Shown here: positions 34,313-45,998 of the stretch, in pieces
Position numbering within the stretch: position 1 is the first letter of the stretch
Layout: each line of letters starts with the position of its first letter
Source of the DNA: Ottelia alismoides
Lineage: Eukaryota; Streptophyta; Magnoliopsida; Alismatales; Hydrocharitaceae
NCBI GenBank assembly: GCA_037367405.1
Contig: JAZKJV010004143.1
Span: forward strand, 1-64,000
Direction: 5' to 3'
DNA length: 64,000 bases
Made by a program: the position numbers and the translations under genes
The notes under the pieces: model-generated
The model's database searches: none
What the model was told of the DNA's origin: nothing
The model's input: the letters and a program-made list of their open reading frames with translations, nothing else

Positions 34313-35192
34313 TGTTCTTCATGTTCTTCATGTGTTCTTCATGTGTTCTTCGTGTTCTTCGTGTTCTTCATTCATTCTTCACGTTCTTGCCACGTTCTTA
34401 GCATTTTTGAATATGAAAATGGAATTCGATCATTTCAGTAGCTATAAATCATCCTTTTGAAAAAGAATCACGATGAGCTCGATTAGGTAACGGAATCCTT
34501 CCTTTTGCTGTTGAGTTTTCATATGAGATCATTGCGATTTTTGATATTATGCTCCTTGCTACGAAGAATCCTAATTTGGCTATTGTTGAGAAATTATGAA
34601 AAGTTGCTTTGTGGTTTCAACGAAAATAAAGTCCAAGCATCGTATTGATGTAGTGGCTTGAAAAGTTAGGGTTTAGAAGTAAAATGAGCATAAATATGAG
34701 TTTATAAATATATGAATTAATATATATGTGAGTCTATACTCGGTATTTATGTTTATGCAAATCTAAGGCTTAACGGAGGAATTACATCATGAGAATTGAT
34801 GTGTTCTAAGTTGGATCCTGACAAAGATTGTGTCCTACATTAAGAATATCTGGAAGTAGAACTACAGGTCGGGCATGCAACCTGTAGGTTTATCGGAAGG
34901 AACCCGTATTGGCATTGACCTACCTAGGTGGTACACAGTTGCCCTGGTATGATAAGTGTGCACGAAATGAATGATTTGCAATGTGTGGTACCGAGAGCCA
35001 ATATATTCGGGTTAAACGACGAGGATGTGGTCGTGCCATGTAGAGGCACAAGTGGTTCAATATCGGCTGGGTCACGATAACATTTTTTTAAAGCCGATAG
35101 GTTATGTCATAAAGGTTAGCCTGAGGTTTTAAGCAACTGGATCCTCGAGAACGGTGTGGTCCTTTGTTTTCCAAGCTGAGGGTTTGAGACCC

Positions 35193-38131
35193 TGATGGAT
35201 TCGCTGAGCATGTGGTTTAATTTGCACTCGTTGTAATACGGGTACTTAGCGAACCGTTCAAAACCGATTCGAAGATCTCCGTGAAGAGGACTCAACTTTT
35301 ATTTATGTCTCGGGCAAGTCCGGGGTTGAACACAGGGAGGCAAAGGAACAACGTCGGGTTAATTCGGAAAAATTATTTCTAGGATCCCAAATGGTATTTT
35401 TTTTGTATTTTTTAAATACAAAATGAATGCAAAATGCAATATACGGGTGAATTAAGACAATAAGAAAATACACAACTAGGCCAAATCAATTTTAATGTGA
35501 AATTAATCAGATTTAGCCAATTGTATTTTTTTCAAAATCCTAATCCATGATGAGTACAAAACACATTTTTTTGGAATTTTAGGACTTAAAATACTACAAT
35601 GAAAAATGCACAATTTTTATGTGTTTTTATGCAATTTTTCACTTAACAGTATGTAAAAATGATGAAAATTTTACGAAAGATAAATATGATGCAAGGAGGC
35701 TATAGTAATTTTTGGAATTTTCTGACAAATATGAATTTTAATGGATTTTTAGTGAAAACAGAGTGACAGTGGATATTTAATTTCCTAATAAATCCAAATT
35801 ATAAAATTATCCAGAGAGCAAATTATCTCAAAAAGGTATTAGAACAAGCAATCTAGGAGAGTTGAAATTTCGCAAAAATGATGTATGTGGGTTTAATTAA
35901 AAATCAAGTATCAAAATCACTATACAATTTATTTAAGGCACAAGTCAACTCTAAGTTTGATGAAATTTGGAAAGGAATTAAAGCAAATGTTAAGGCATCA
36001 TTTATGATTTTTGTGGAATTTTTGGAGTAACCGTGAGTTAGATGTGAAATTAATAGCTTAAATTTGGTAAAATAAGCAATATTTCACTTGAACAATTTTA
36101 ATTAATTACCAAATATCATAAAAATACAAATAAATATCCAAATAATAGACAATTAGTTGTTCAACATCATGAAATTTTTCATTGAAATAAAATATGCAAA
36201 ATGGATGTCCAAATAAATGCTGGAACATAGGGGTATCCGTGTAAATTCAGAAATGAACTGAAACAACATAAAACATGTACATGGACTTGTTTATAATTAT
36301 AGAAACTTAACAAAATACATATGTAATTTTACAAAATAAAAAAAATAAAATAAAAGACAACCTTCATTGCAAGTAGGGCATTGATGGGGCGGAGGGATCG
36401 CACGATGGTCGCTGGGGGTGGGGCGGGCGAGGAAGATCGTTGGCAGCATGTCGTGCGAAGGCACGCAGCGGAGTGGCAGAGGGACTACGGTGGCTCGACA
36501 GTTGGCTGGGCTGGATATCTGGGTGCATGGAGGTTCAGCATTTGGCGGTCGTGCTTGGGGGTGGAGCAGCCCGCGCAGCGGCCAGCGGCGGTGGTATATT
36601 GGCAGTGACGGCCAGTGGGAGCAGGAAGGCTGCAAAGGGGGCGTCGCTGACCGGCGGTGGAACAGCTAGGGGCAAGGGCGGCTCTATTAAAATTTTCTCT
36701 TTTTTCCTTTTTTTTTTATTTTTTTATTTTTTCTGTGTTGTGAATTTTTAATCAGATTTTTTATTTTTTTTATTTTTTTCTTTCTTGAAAACAGGAAATC
36801 AAATTAAGAAGAACAAAAATGTAGATGGATGTTTTTTTGATGATGGTGAGGTGATGATTGTGGTGGTGATATGATGTAAAAAATGAAGATAACCAAGACC
36901 AAAAAAATTGACGTTAGATAATTAAAAAATGAGAAGAAGAGAGAAAGCCTGCCTGAATCTTCGTCAGAATGTGGAGCAGCCACGCTAAACTCGTGTCGTA
37001 TCCTCGATCCGATTGGCGAAATAAAAATCAGAGAAGCTATGCAAGCTCGATATGAAGCTCGTGACGTGGGGATGATGTCGCCGCGGATCTCGCTTGAAGG
37101 AGGTCGTCGTTTAAGGAAGATGATAGGCCACTATCATCGACACTAAATTTCAAGCTCTCTCCTTTTTCTCTAAGAATGATGGTTGGCAAAAAATGTGGAC
37201 GAGGAGATGAATATAAAGAGAAAAATGAGAATTAGAGAGAAAAATGAAGGTGGATGAGATGGAGTGGAATGAGAGGTTATTGGAAGATGGTGGAGTTGAA
37301 TGGAAGTTGGTGGTAGAAGAGAAGTTATTGTAGAGAATGAGAAATAAATACAGAAAAAAAGAAAGTATGCTACTAAAATACAATAAAATTAAAAAGAAGA
37401 AAAAGAGTGGAGAATTTATAAAAGAAGACAACCAACATGTACATGTTTTTTTACTTTTCTAATTTATTTTTTTATATTTTAATAATAGATATTTACAATA
37501 GAAAAATACAATAAAATACTAGGAATAAAATACAACACAACAATAATTTTTTTATTTTTTAGTAATAAATAAAGATAAAATAAAAATGAAGAAAGAATGA
37601 ATATTTACATAATATACAATGTACATCTAGGTCCCAAAATCCATATTTTACAAGCGAGCTTCGATTTTAATGAAACCACTTTCATTGGATAGATAATTTT
37701 CTAACTTAAACTATAAAAGTGAGTTTGGTGAATTTGGAGTTCACGGAGCGGGAATTTGGTCGGGAAGTTGGACATTGCGACTTTTTATCTTTGGGATTTA
37801 GGAGTATTTACTTGAGATGGAAATTTGTTTTATATTTTTATATTTTCTATACATTTTTATAAACAAATTAGGGAAAGAATCAGCCAAAACAGAGTTGAAA
37901 TGAAATTATAAAAAATACATGAATTTTTGAGCTATTTATAGGTCAAAAACTCCTTTATTTTGCGGCTTTTTATTGTTAATTTTTTTGTACAATATAATAT
38001 ACAATAATTAGTGTATTTTATTTGCAAGAGTCATTTTATTAATTTATTGATTTTATGGACATTTATTAGAGATTTTACTCGAGGATTTTGCTAAGATCAG
38101 TAGATTGTGATGATGAATCGCATATTCATCA
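35193..38131 (-). repeat. Element C 3' LTR (2939 bp)
   Basis: The right end is certain: palindrome TGATGAAT-CGCAT-ATTCATCA at 38111-38131 followed by the polypurine tract. The left end TGATGGATTCGC at 35193 is inferred by analogy with D's edge (TGACGGATACG) and with the distance to the GTTGAACACAGGGAGG block. AT-rich flanks enclose a short GC core (36370-36680), where the three overlapping ORFs are unsupported. GAACAACG-type sequence near 35340 is shared with D's LTR near 43210. Confidence 0.75.
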
Positions 38132-38166
38132 CCCCCTATACTTAAACTTTGCTAGTCCTCGAGCAA
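38132..38166 (-). other. Polypurine tract of C with upstream hairpin
   Basis: The minus strand reads TAAGTATAGGGGG directly before the LTR start. Upstream, TTGCTCGAGGACTAGCAA forms a short hairpin, a diverged version of that in B. Confidence 0.75.
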
Positions 38167-40193
38167 ATAAAGAATGAATAAGTTGGATTAATCCCTGACT
38201 GTGCATGTGGATACAAGACTTAATCTGTTCAACAACTCTCAATTTTAGAGATCCTAAAATTCTAAGCTGAACCAAGCTCTAGTCAAAAGGTATCCAATTT
38301 CCATAATCATCAGACTCTCACTGTATATATATATAAGGGATATGACATTAAGTGTGGACTGCAGTCACAAGAATAGAGTTGCAACGTCACCCAAGGTTCC
38401 AATCTAAGAGACTCTCCTAAGAACCCGATCCTCAACACTAGGGAATAAACCGTTTCTTGCATCCAATCCACCGTCTCTTTACTTGTCAGAAAAGTGTAGA
38501 TGGAGGCCAATTGATGGAGGGCATCGGATTGTATCATTTCTTCTCTCCCTCTCATTGGACCAAGGATCATCTTGAGTGCCTTATTAACTCAACACATGTA
38601 TTTTTTTTGTTTGTTGATCAATGTGTCCGTCAAGAGAAGTTGGAGTCGTCTGCACTTGTTTTCCTGGGAGTACACCGGGGTGTGACTTTTTTGAGTATCT
38701 AAATATCTTCTACACCCAGACTTGTTGCATTTACAATGCAGAGCCCTTTTTTGGCGCTAGCCCGTCTCCTGGTCCTAATAGCGGTGGTCCAAGTGGACAC
38801 TTTGAAATGGTTTGGAGCGCTCGCCTTTGGTGGAAGCTCTTTTGGTATTTGACTTCTAGGGTGAGAGCTTTGTCAACATTTGATATTTCTTTGTATTATT
38901 TTTGGCTCCACTGCTTTTACCAAGAGTTGGCGCACACTGATCAACAATTTTTTATTTTATCACACCCTGGCAATTAGGTAAAGGTCAAGAGATAGTACAA
39001 GAACCATGTTCTCATACTGGCTAAAGGTGTTGACACTCAGGTTTCATAGAGCCTTCATTGATTTTTTTTCCATCCTCGAGCATCATTGAATCAGGTTCAA
39101 ACTCAAATCACTCACTCAGTTCCTCAAGTGAAATTTCAACTCATCTCATCATAACTACAATTGTGTATGTGAGGTGCTGATCATATTCTTAAGGTAGAGA
39201 CTAAGCATGCAATATAGCACACAAATCGTTCAAACTAAAGAAATGTGAATAATTAAGTCTAAGACCCTAATGACTAAGGCTGGTTAAATCAAAATCTCAA
39301 GATCTCATAATCCAAATGTTCTTGAATATCACAAGTCTTGTCTGAATGTGAAAGTGTCAAGGACTAAACCAACTTATTAGTTAGTTTTTTTATTTTGATT
39401 TTTGTGATTTTTTTTTTGAAAAGGAAAGGAAAAGAAGGAAAAATATTTTTTTGGAAAAAGGTTTTTGTTTTTTTTTCAAAAGTTTTTTTTAAAAAGAAAA
39501 GTGAATAAGAAAGGACACACATTTAAAAAAAAGTTTTTTTGTTTTGAAAAGGAAGAGGAAAAATTTTTCTTTTTTTGAAAATTTTAGATTGTTTTTTTTG
39601 AAAAAGAGATTTTTTTTGAAAAAGAAGAGTTTTTTTAGTTTTTTTGTCATACCTCTTATTTACAACAAATTACCCATAATCCCTTATTTTAATTACAAAC
39701 AAGTCAAAGTACGAGTTATAGGCAAAGTATATATGTAATATATACAAACACCCCTATACTTAGCATGTGCTATGTCCTCATGGCACTAGGTGATAAAAAG
39801 TCATAGCTTGTACTAAGTATAAGTGGGTGAAAAGAATATAAGTGAAAAAGAATATAAGAGTGTGGATAATACACAACTGGCATCTCCCCCCATACTTAGG
39901 CTCTGGTCAGCCTAAGTATTGGAAAGAACACAAGAATGGGGGACCGACGAGAATGGGAAAGAATATACAAAAAGAAAATAAAAAGAAGAGATGGAGCAAA
40001 GTGGGTCACTCACCCCCCTATACTTAGGATCTAGTCATCATAAGTATAGCTACAAAATGAAAACGACTCGGAATTGGGGTGAGTGGTGCGAATCACGGGG
40101 GGAGGGAGGAGAATAAAGGAAGGAAAATCTATACAAGGAGGAGTGAGGATGTACAAGGATCAAGAAGATTTGTGACGGACCTTCTTGCGTAAG
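38167..40193 (-). other. Element C internal tail, non-coding
   Basis: This is homologous to B's internal tail through about 39400 (TTGGAGTCGTCTGCACTTG, GGTCCTAATAGCGGTGGTCC). From 39400 to 39640 it is expanded into A/T homopolymer-rich purine-pyrimidine sequence. From 39750 to 40049 it holds three polypurine-like cassettes. Small ORFs (38310-38977, 39544-40027) overlap on both strands and are not supported. Confidence 0.7.
39750..40049 (-). repeat. Hairpin-fused polypurine-like cassettes in C
   Basis: Three cassettes are spaced about 130 bp apart. The middle one has perfect 11-bp arms ATACTTAGGCT (39892-39902) and AGCCTAAGTAT (39909-39919) next to C6. The third has CTATACTTA (40018-40026) and TAAGTATAG (40041-40049) next to C6. 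The first has CACCCCTATACTTAGC with a weaker stem. They match the positions and orientation of the cassettes in B. Confidence 0.75.
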
Positions 40194-43100
40194 TGATGAA
40201 TCTCAGATTCATCACTCTAAATCTCATTAATTAAGCTCAAATCCCTTAAAATCATCAGCATTTCTTCATCTATTTTGTATAATTAGCATTCATGTAAGTT
40301 TTGATAAGAACTGTATTTTATCACTCATTTCTGCACAAAATAAGAAGCCAAAAATCCCAGCCAAAATTGACCTGTAAATAGCCTAAATTCCATGATTTTT
40401 AACTAATTCATGCTAACTCCGAATAACCCAAAACTACCTCCATTGTGTACATATCACTAATAAGTATAAATGAAAAATACAAAAAAATCATTAACCCAAA
40501 CAAGTGGACCAAAAACTCAAATTCTAGTTCTAGGATTCCCAGACTAAAACTCTCATATCATCCCCATCCAGTGTCTGTTTTCATCCTACTCACTTTTGAA
40601 CTAATGTACATTCAATTATCTTCAAAACAAGACCAAGTTCTAGTAAATCGGAGCTCGTATGTGAAAGTTGGGTTTTGGGCCTCTTTTGTAAATTTTGTAT
40701 TTTAGTGGTTTTTGGCCTAAAACCTATTTTATTTTAATTCTTTTTTACTTATCTTATTTGATAAAAGTTTTATTAAAATGCACAAAAAATCCAAATCCAA
40801 ACTGAGCTTGAAATCAAAGAAACAAATTGAGTCCAAGTCTTCACTAACTGTTTGTACAAAATTGGTTTTTTCGTCTTTTATTTTATTTCTTCTTTTTCTT
40901 AATTAATAAAAATCCAAAAAAACATATTAATGTGTAAATATTTATCTTTGATTTTATCATATTTTTCTGAATTTTTATTTGGTTTAAAAATAACAAAAAA
41001 AAAATAAAACCCAAAAATCAAGGTATTTTATGTACATGGGATACCCCAAAAATATCACTTTGTGCAAATGATCGATTTTGTTTTGATATCTTCATGAAAG
41101 TTGTAGATCTCATCGAGACGAGCAGTTTTCATGAAGAAACTTTTTTTTGATCCGAGGTCGTTTACTATTTCTTTTCTAATTTTCTTTGTATTTATTTTCC
41201 AAATTTTGTGGTGTTAACACGTGGCAGCTCCTAGAGCTGCCACTTGTCTGCCATTTTTTGATTTTTTTTATTTATTGATTTTTTTTAAAAAATAATAAAA
41301 AATAATAAAACCGCTGCATGTGCGGGGCACGTGCCTCACGCGCACGTGCCACACATGTACCCCGCTATCCTTACGCCCCTATTCAGCCGCCAAGTGGCGC
41401 CCTTCTGGCCGCCCGATCTCGGCTGATCGGATGGCCAGGGCTCATCTTCCTCACCCAGCCAACTTTCCCAATTCGCCGACCGCCGCCTCAACCGTGAATC
41501 TCATGATGCCTTCTCCAAGATCAACAACATCCCCGATTCGCCTCAATCATCGACCCCACCGCCTTATCCTAGATCTTCTTCACCCTCCAAATCCAATCCC
41601 CAATCTCAGATTGACAATCACTGCTGTCAACCCCAGTTTCATCCCAATGTCCATCTCCGGCCAGTCGTCTTCCCCTATATTAGCCACAGCGCCACCAGTG
41701 GAGTCCCCCATCCGTCGATACACACCACAGTTCTGGGGAGCCACCACGCCGGAGTTGACAGCTCCGGTGAAGCTCTCCAGACCTACGGTGAGATCCGACC
41801 CGCTTCGTCGGGTCGATTGCATCTCGAGCTTCATCCGCCCGCTGCTCTGCTCCAGGTTCCTATCGAGCCACCGCTAAGTCCATCTTCTTCAATCACCAAC
41901 GACCTCCGCCTTCGTCTCCGACGCCGCAAGCTACTTCGTCGATCACGCTTCGTCATCAACGACCCCACCTGAACGTCATCTTCAACCATCGTCTTCACCA
42001 TCGCTTCCAGCAACGACAATCGACTACGCCTCCATCATCTCCATCACAGAAGACCTCGAAGCCATCTAGAGGCGACCGCCGGCCTTCAGCTCCTCCTCCT
42101 CTCCACGACCGCCCAGCAGTCGGGCACAGAACCTGAGGCTCCCGCCACGTGTTACGCACGTGGGCTGGGGGATCGACCGAGGAAGACTCCACTCCCCCCC
42201 GCACGTGACCCCATGTTCTTGGGGTGGGAGAATTGTAGAAAAGCCCCCAGCCCTTCCAGGATTTACACGAAAGTCCAGAGGTCACGTGTATTGCATATGA
42301 GCTACTGGGAAAATTGCAGAAGACCCCCCATAGATCCGCATATTTTTTCCATCCCCCACCGACGAAGGGTCATGTGCTTGGCACGTGACCTCTTGGCAAT
42401 TTTGCAGAAGCCACCCCAGGACTATTGGTATTTACATTTCAGTTCCCCCTCTACAGTTTCATGTTTATTTAATATTGCATAAATAACCTTGTATTCCTTT
42501 ATCATTTTAGACCTTTACATTACATTGTTTTATTTATTAAAAATAGGCATTTTGTTCTACATTTAATTGTCTACATTATGGCATATGTCTGACATTTTTG
42601 TCATCAATGGTTAACTAATAATTAATTGTTTTGTAGAGAATTACATACTTTGCCCATTTTGAGCTTTGAAATTCATAGTTGATTAACCACTGCTCTAAAA
42701 ATTACCGAAAAATCATAGATTCTAGAACTAGTTGTGTTTAACATTGTGCTCAAAAAGAATTTCATTTGCATGCATGGTTTTCCTTATAAAAATCATTTTG
42801 TATATTTCAATATTTGATTTTTAATAGGTATTAATCTCACATTTTTGAGGTTTAGGATTTTTCTAAGATCCATTACCTAGTGATAGATCTTAGATAATTT
42901 TATCCCTTGAAAATAAATAGGTTTAATATTTATTATAATTAAACATTAAAATTCACTTTGTTTGCATTTAAAAATTCATAAAATATCATCTTGCGTCCAA
43001 AAATTCCAAAATATACAGTACATTCATTTCATCATAATTATCATCTTGGCCAAGTTTCATATTTTTTGGACAGTTTGATCAATATTTACATTTTAGTCCC

Positions 43101-43404
43101 TAAAATAGGCCAAAAATTGCATATTGCACTCCTAATTGCATAAAAAATACAAAAAAAAGACCGCCTCGAAAATCGTGCACGAACTTTGATCGACATAATT
43201 CTAGGTTGTTCCTTTGCCTCCTTGTGTTCGACCTTAGGACTTACCCTAGTAAAATAAACATAAAACCACATGATTAAAAATTGACTAAAATTTATTTTGC
43301 TTATTTCTTGACCGATTCCGATTGCCCTCCTACAACGAAATGACACATTAGTTTTAAAGCACGATAATTCACGCATTTTAACATCGGCAACCTCGTATCC
43401 GTCA
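40194..43404 (+). repeat. Element D 5' LTR (3211 bp)
   Basis: It starts with the 21-bp palindrome TGATGAAT-CTCAG-ATTCATCA and ends GTCA two bases before the PBS. The first ~0.54 kb matches 53070-53606. AT-rich U3 is followed by a GC-rich core (41310-42240) that creates an unsupported 185-codon ORF, then a repeat-like segment (42160-42440) with CACGTG motifs and GAAAATTGCAGAAG-type units, then an AT-rich end. A CCCTATATTAGCC sequence near 41675 might be the TATA box. Confidence 0.87.
42160..42440 (+). repeat. Degenerate repeats with CACGTG in D's LTR
   Basis: Three to four loosely similar units each combine an (A/C)ACGTGA or CACGTG site with AATTGCAGAAG-CCCCC and a stretch like GGATTTACA or GGTATTTACAT. 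The same kind of unit (a 'GGACCTAAATGCAAATACCC' type with CACGTG) appears in A's LTR at 9200-9560 in reverse orientation and in the solo LTR at 51430-51860. Confidence 0.55.
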
Positions 43405-43406
43405 GA

Positions 43407-43423
43407 TAGCACCGTTGCCAGGG
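43407..43423 (+). other. Primer-binding site of D (degenerate tRNA-Asp type)
   Basis: TAGCACCGTTGCCAGGG matches the tRNA-Asp complement TGGCGCCGTTGCCGGGG at 14 of 17 positions. All three differences are G-to-A, which fits decay of methylated CpG or CpNpG sites on the opposite strand. The placement two bases after the LTR end supports the call. Confidence 0.8.
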
Positions 43424-44827
43424 AGGTAAATGGCTTAGTTTTTTGTCTTAAACTTTTTGTTCGGTTTTCCGCATTCGGGTAGTCTGGCCCCCGAATTTTT
43501 CACTGTAAATTCCATTTTTTCCCTACATTTATTTTATTTTATTTTCAGCATTTATTTCTCTTATTTTTTTGAGTCACTCTCTTACACCATCTCTCTTATT
43601 TTTCTTGCGAGGTACCAGGCATACGTGGAGCGGTTTTTCAAGAACCGACGCATCTTCACCGACTTCTGAAAAAGCCGCAATTAATTTAAGATCGAGTCGA
43701 GTCGTAAGAGAGCGTAGAATCTAGGATTTTATTTTCTGCAATTTTTTAATTTCTGTAATTAATTTCTCATTTACAGCAGTGTCTGTTTGGACTCTCGCAT
43801 GTGTAAAAAGACCCTGAACTTTTTCTGTGGTGTGTCGTGGTCTATTTCACTCTCCGGTGAGGGTGTGGCCCGACTTGAGTGGAGATTAGGATAGACCTGC
43901 ACATACGGCTCTTAGAGCATTTAAATTTTTAATTGTGCTCGTAGGACCTAAGGCCACACTTCACTTTAATTGAGATGCATAGTAGATCATTCAATTTAGC
44001 CAAACTCAACTCAATTCTTCCCCGCTAATAGAACTATCTGCTAGGTGCGGTTTTTTTATCAGCTTGCATTCAATTAGAATGAATTTTCAATTCTTGTATT
44101 GTATCCCACATGGAGATTGCGAGGATTCACTGTAAGTCTTCTAACTGAGCATACATCATTGTTTTCACTTGCATTGGCTTTCCGAATTTCTCCCTCCTGT
44201 TTTATCACATAATTCTAAAGGAAATTGGGTCTGGATGGTAGACGTGTATTTGTACTCATTTAATTCTTTAGTGTCGCCTAATTAAAATTGGGACTGCTAA
44301 ATATAGCCGACGTTAAATAATTCATAAAATCAAGAATTTTTGTGGGAGAGCAACCCCGACCTTGGATTCTTTTATTTTTCTGAGTGAGCAAGAGACGACA
44401 CTTAAGACTAGATCCCAAATTCGGATTTTCATATTGACTACTGATTCTACCAAAAATGATTAGCTACTTCTTAGTGAGGATCTACGGGTAGCCGATAAAC
44501 GGTCCGGATTTCCTTATCAGAGTGGGTAGTTTAGAGGACATTGCGTAAGGCTCCTTCCTCAAGTAATGGGTAGCCATTTTACGGTCCATACTTACACAAT
44601 ACTGGCTGAAAGTAGGTGTAACTGGTCGTAAGAATTCGGGCCAGTCATTACGAAAAGTGTTGGCACCTAACATCTTGCTAAATTCTTTCCAAGATTGATT
44701 TATCACCAACTTAAAATTGAAAATATAATTGCCGAACTCTTACGGCACCATTGTGTGAGTTGGTGAACTTAGGGTTTTATTTGTGTTTGATTTGCGTGCG
44801 TGAATCGATTTCAAAAGCCGCACAATT
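43424..44827 (+). other. Element D 5' leader
   Basis: This is non-coding, with blocks conserved in A and B: AAAATTGGGACTG near 44286, GGGAGAGCAACCCC near 44344, and GTGTGAGTTGGTGAAC near 44753. The last lies about 70 bp before the first long ORF. The small minus-strand ORF at 44482-44709 is not supported. Confidence 0.6.
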
Positions 44828-45998
44828 ATGCCATCTCTCTCCTTTCTTGATTTGTCAACCAATAACCCTCATTCGAAAATCATGGAACTTTTGTCCAAGT
44901 ACCCTCTAGATCCATATCATGAAGATCAATTCGTCTCGAACAAACCCAAACCGTCATTCATTTCAGCTCTTTCAAAAATGGCAGAACATTTATCCGAGAA
45001 TCCATCAGAGCTATAGTATGAAAATGAATTCGTATCGGTAAGACCCAAAACTTCAAAACCTCCTCCAACTACACACCATCCAACTTCCACAAGAGACTCT
45101 CAACCACCAATAGATCCAACATTCTCTACAAATCCGATCTACTTCATGAATGACAACCCTTTTTATTTGGATCATACAAACCAACAACTGACTGAGGTCT
45201 CCACTTCTTCATATGTTAATCCACTCTACTCCGATCATACAATTCATCCTTCATATTCGGTAAATGTCAATCCATCATTCATGGGAGAATAAAATCACAT
45301 GATCGAATTTAATACTTCTTCACATCTCCCATCTTCCCCACCATTGAACACAAATGAACAACCATCATCTTGGATTGACCATGACAACCCCCTCATCAGA
45401 CATGATACTCATACAGAGGATTGGGCTGACTACATAGAAACACATAAACCCTGTATGCTGACTCCACAATATCAAAGTCTGACCAATCATGATCAAAGGA
45501 TTGAACTCTACTCAAACCAACTCCACATGCCTGGATCACATGAGCAACCTCCTTCCATAATTTTTGAGGAGAAGATTTCAGAAAGTAATGATTCCTCTCA
45601 GCACATACAGGAAAATGGAAGATGAATCTCAAATGCAAAAACACACACTGACTGCTCCCATGATTAATCATGAATAGAATTTTGAAGATGATATTTTAAG
45701 GATAAACAAGAGATTTGATTTAATAGAGGATAGATTTAGAAAGTTTGACGACAGATTACTTTCACTCTCTGGTAGATTGGACATAAAAATGGACGAGGAA
45801 AAGATTGGATCTCATGTTGACAATTTTGAGGATATTTAGAAACCTAGGGATGATTCTGACAGCAACTCTTCTACATATTACTCCCCTAGAAATGACTATG
45901 CCTCTGACTCTTACTCGGAACATCAAAGACCCTACTCGTCCGAGGAACACAACACATCACCATACCACACAGAAAATACCAAAAAATTGAAATATTAG
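44828..45998 (+). pseudogene. Element D ORF, N-terminal part (unknown protein, broken)
   Basis: An ATG at 44828 opens a frame that stops after 62 codons (45016) but is continued in the same frame, past a second stop near 45290, to 45625. Sequence from about 45617 to 45998 continues in other frames. The peptide is Ser/Pro/Asn/His-rich with repeats of the NP-Y-DHT type (NPFYLDHT, NPLYSDHT), then an acidic, charged stretch and a Ser/Tyr-rich stretch. I do not recognise a family; it occupies the position of gag but shows no gag motif. Two in-frame stops and frame changes indicate decay. Confidence 0.55.

Larger units (their letters stand above)
33466..35192 (+). repeat. TATA-bearing LTR-like fragment of an unidentified element
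   Basis: No coding domain is present. It has a strong TATA box (TATAAATAG, 33664-33672) followed by a C-rich start region, then a four-unit tandem repeat (34135-34312) and a GTTCTTC microsatellite (34314-34395). The repeat core AAACTCTGCCGAAATTTT resembles, from memory, a segment common in LTRs of plant chromoviruses (Tekay/Del). I therefore suspect a plus-strand chromovirus LTR cut by F on the left and by C on the right. No TG or CA boundary is available to confirm this. Confidence 0.4.
35193..40193 (-). mobile_element. Element C: B-like LTR retrotransposon, 3' part
   Basis: On the minus strand this is the 3' end of an element: internal sequence, polypurine tract, then LTR (38131-35193). 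Its internal tail is closely related to B's. It is cut at 40193 by element D, whose LTR starts at 40194, so the remainder of C should lie beyond D and E, right of the window. No coding domain is seen in the 2.06 kb of internal sequence. Confidence 0.8.

Noticed and set aside
34133..34441. 102-codon ORF with a 15-residue repeat, possible secreted or structural repeat protein
   Set aside because: The repeat exists at the DNA level with a period near 45 bp, and the frame follows from that. The rest is a GTTCTTC microsatellite; no start context or conservation supports translation.
41320..41877. 185-codon ORF with apparent Pro/Ser-rich product
   Set aside because: It lies inside D's 5' LTR in its GC core, with no domain. 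Composition alone explains it.
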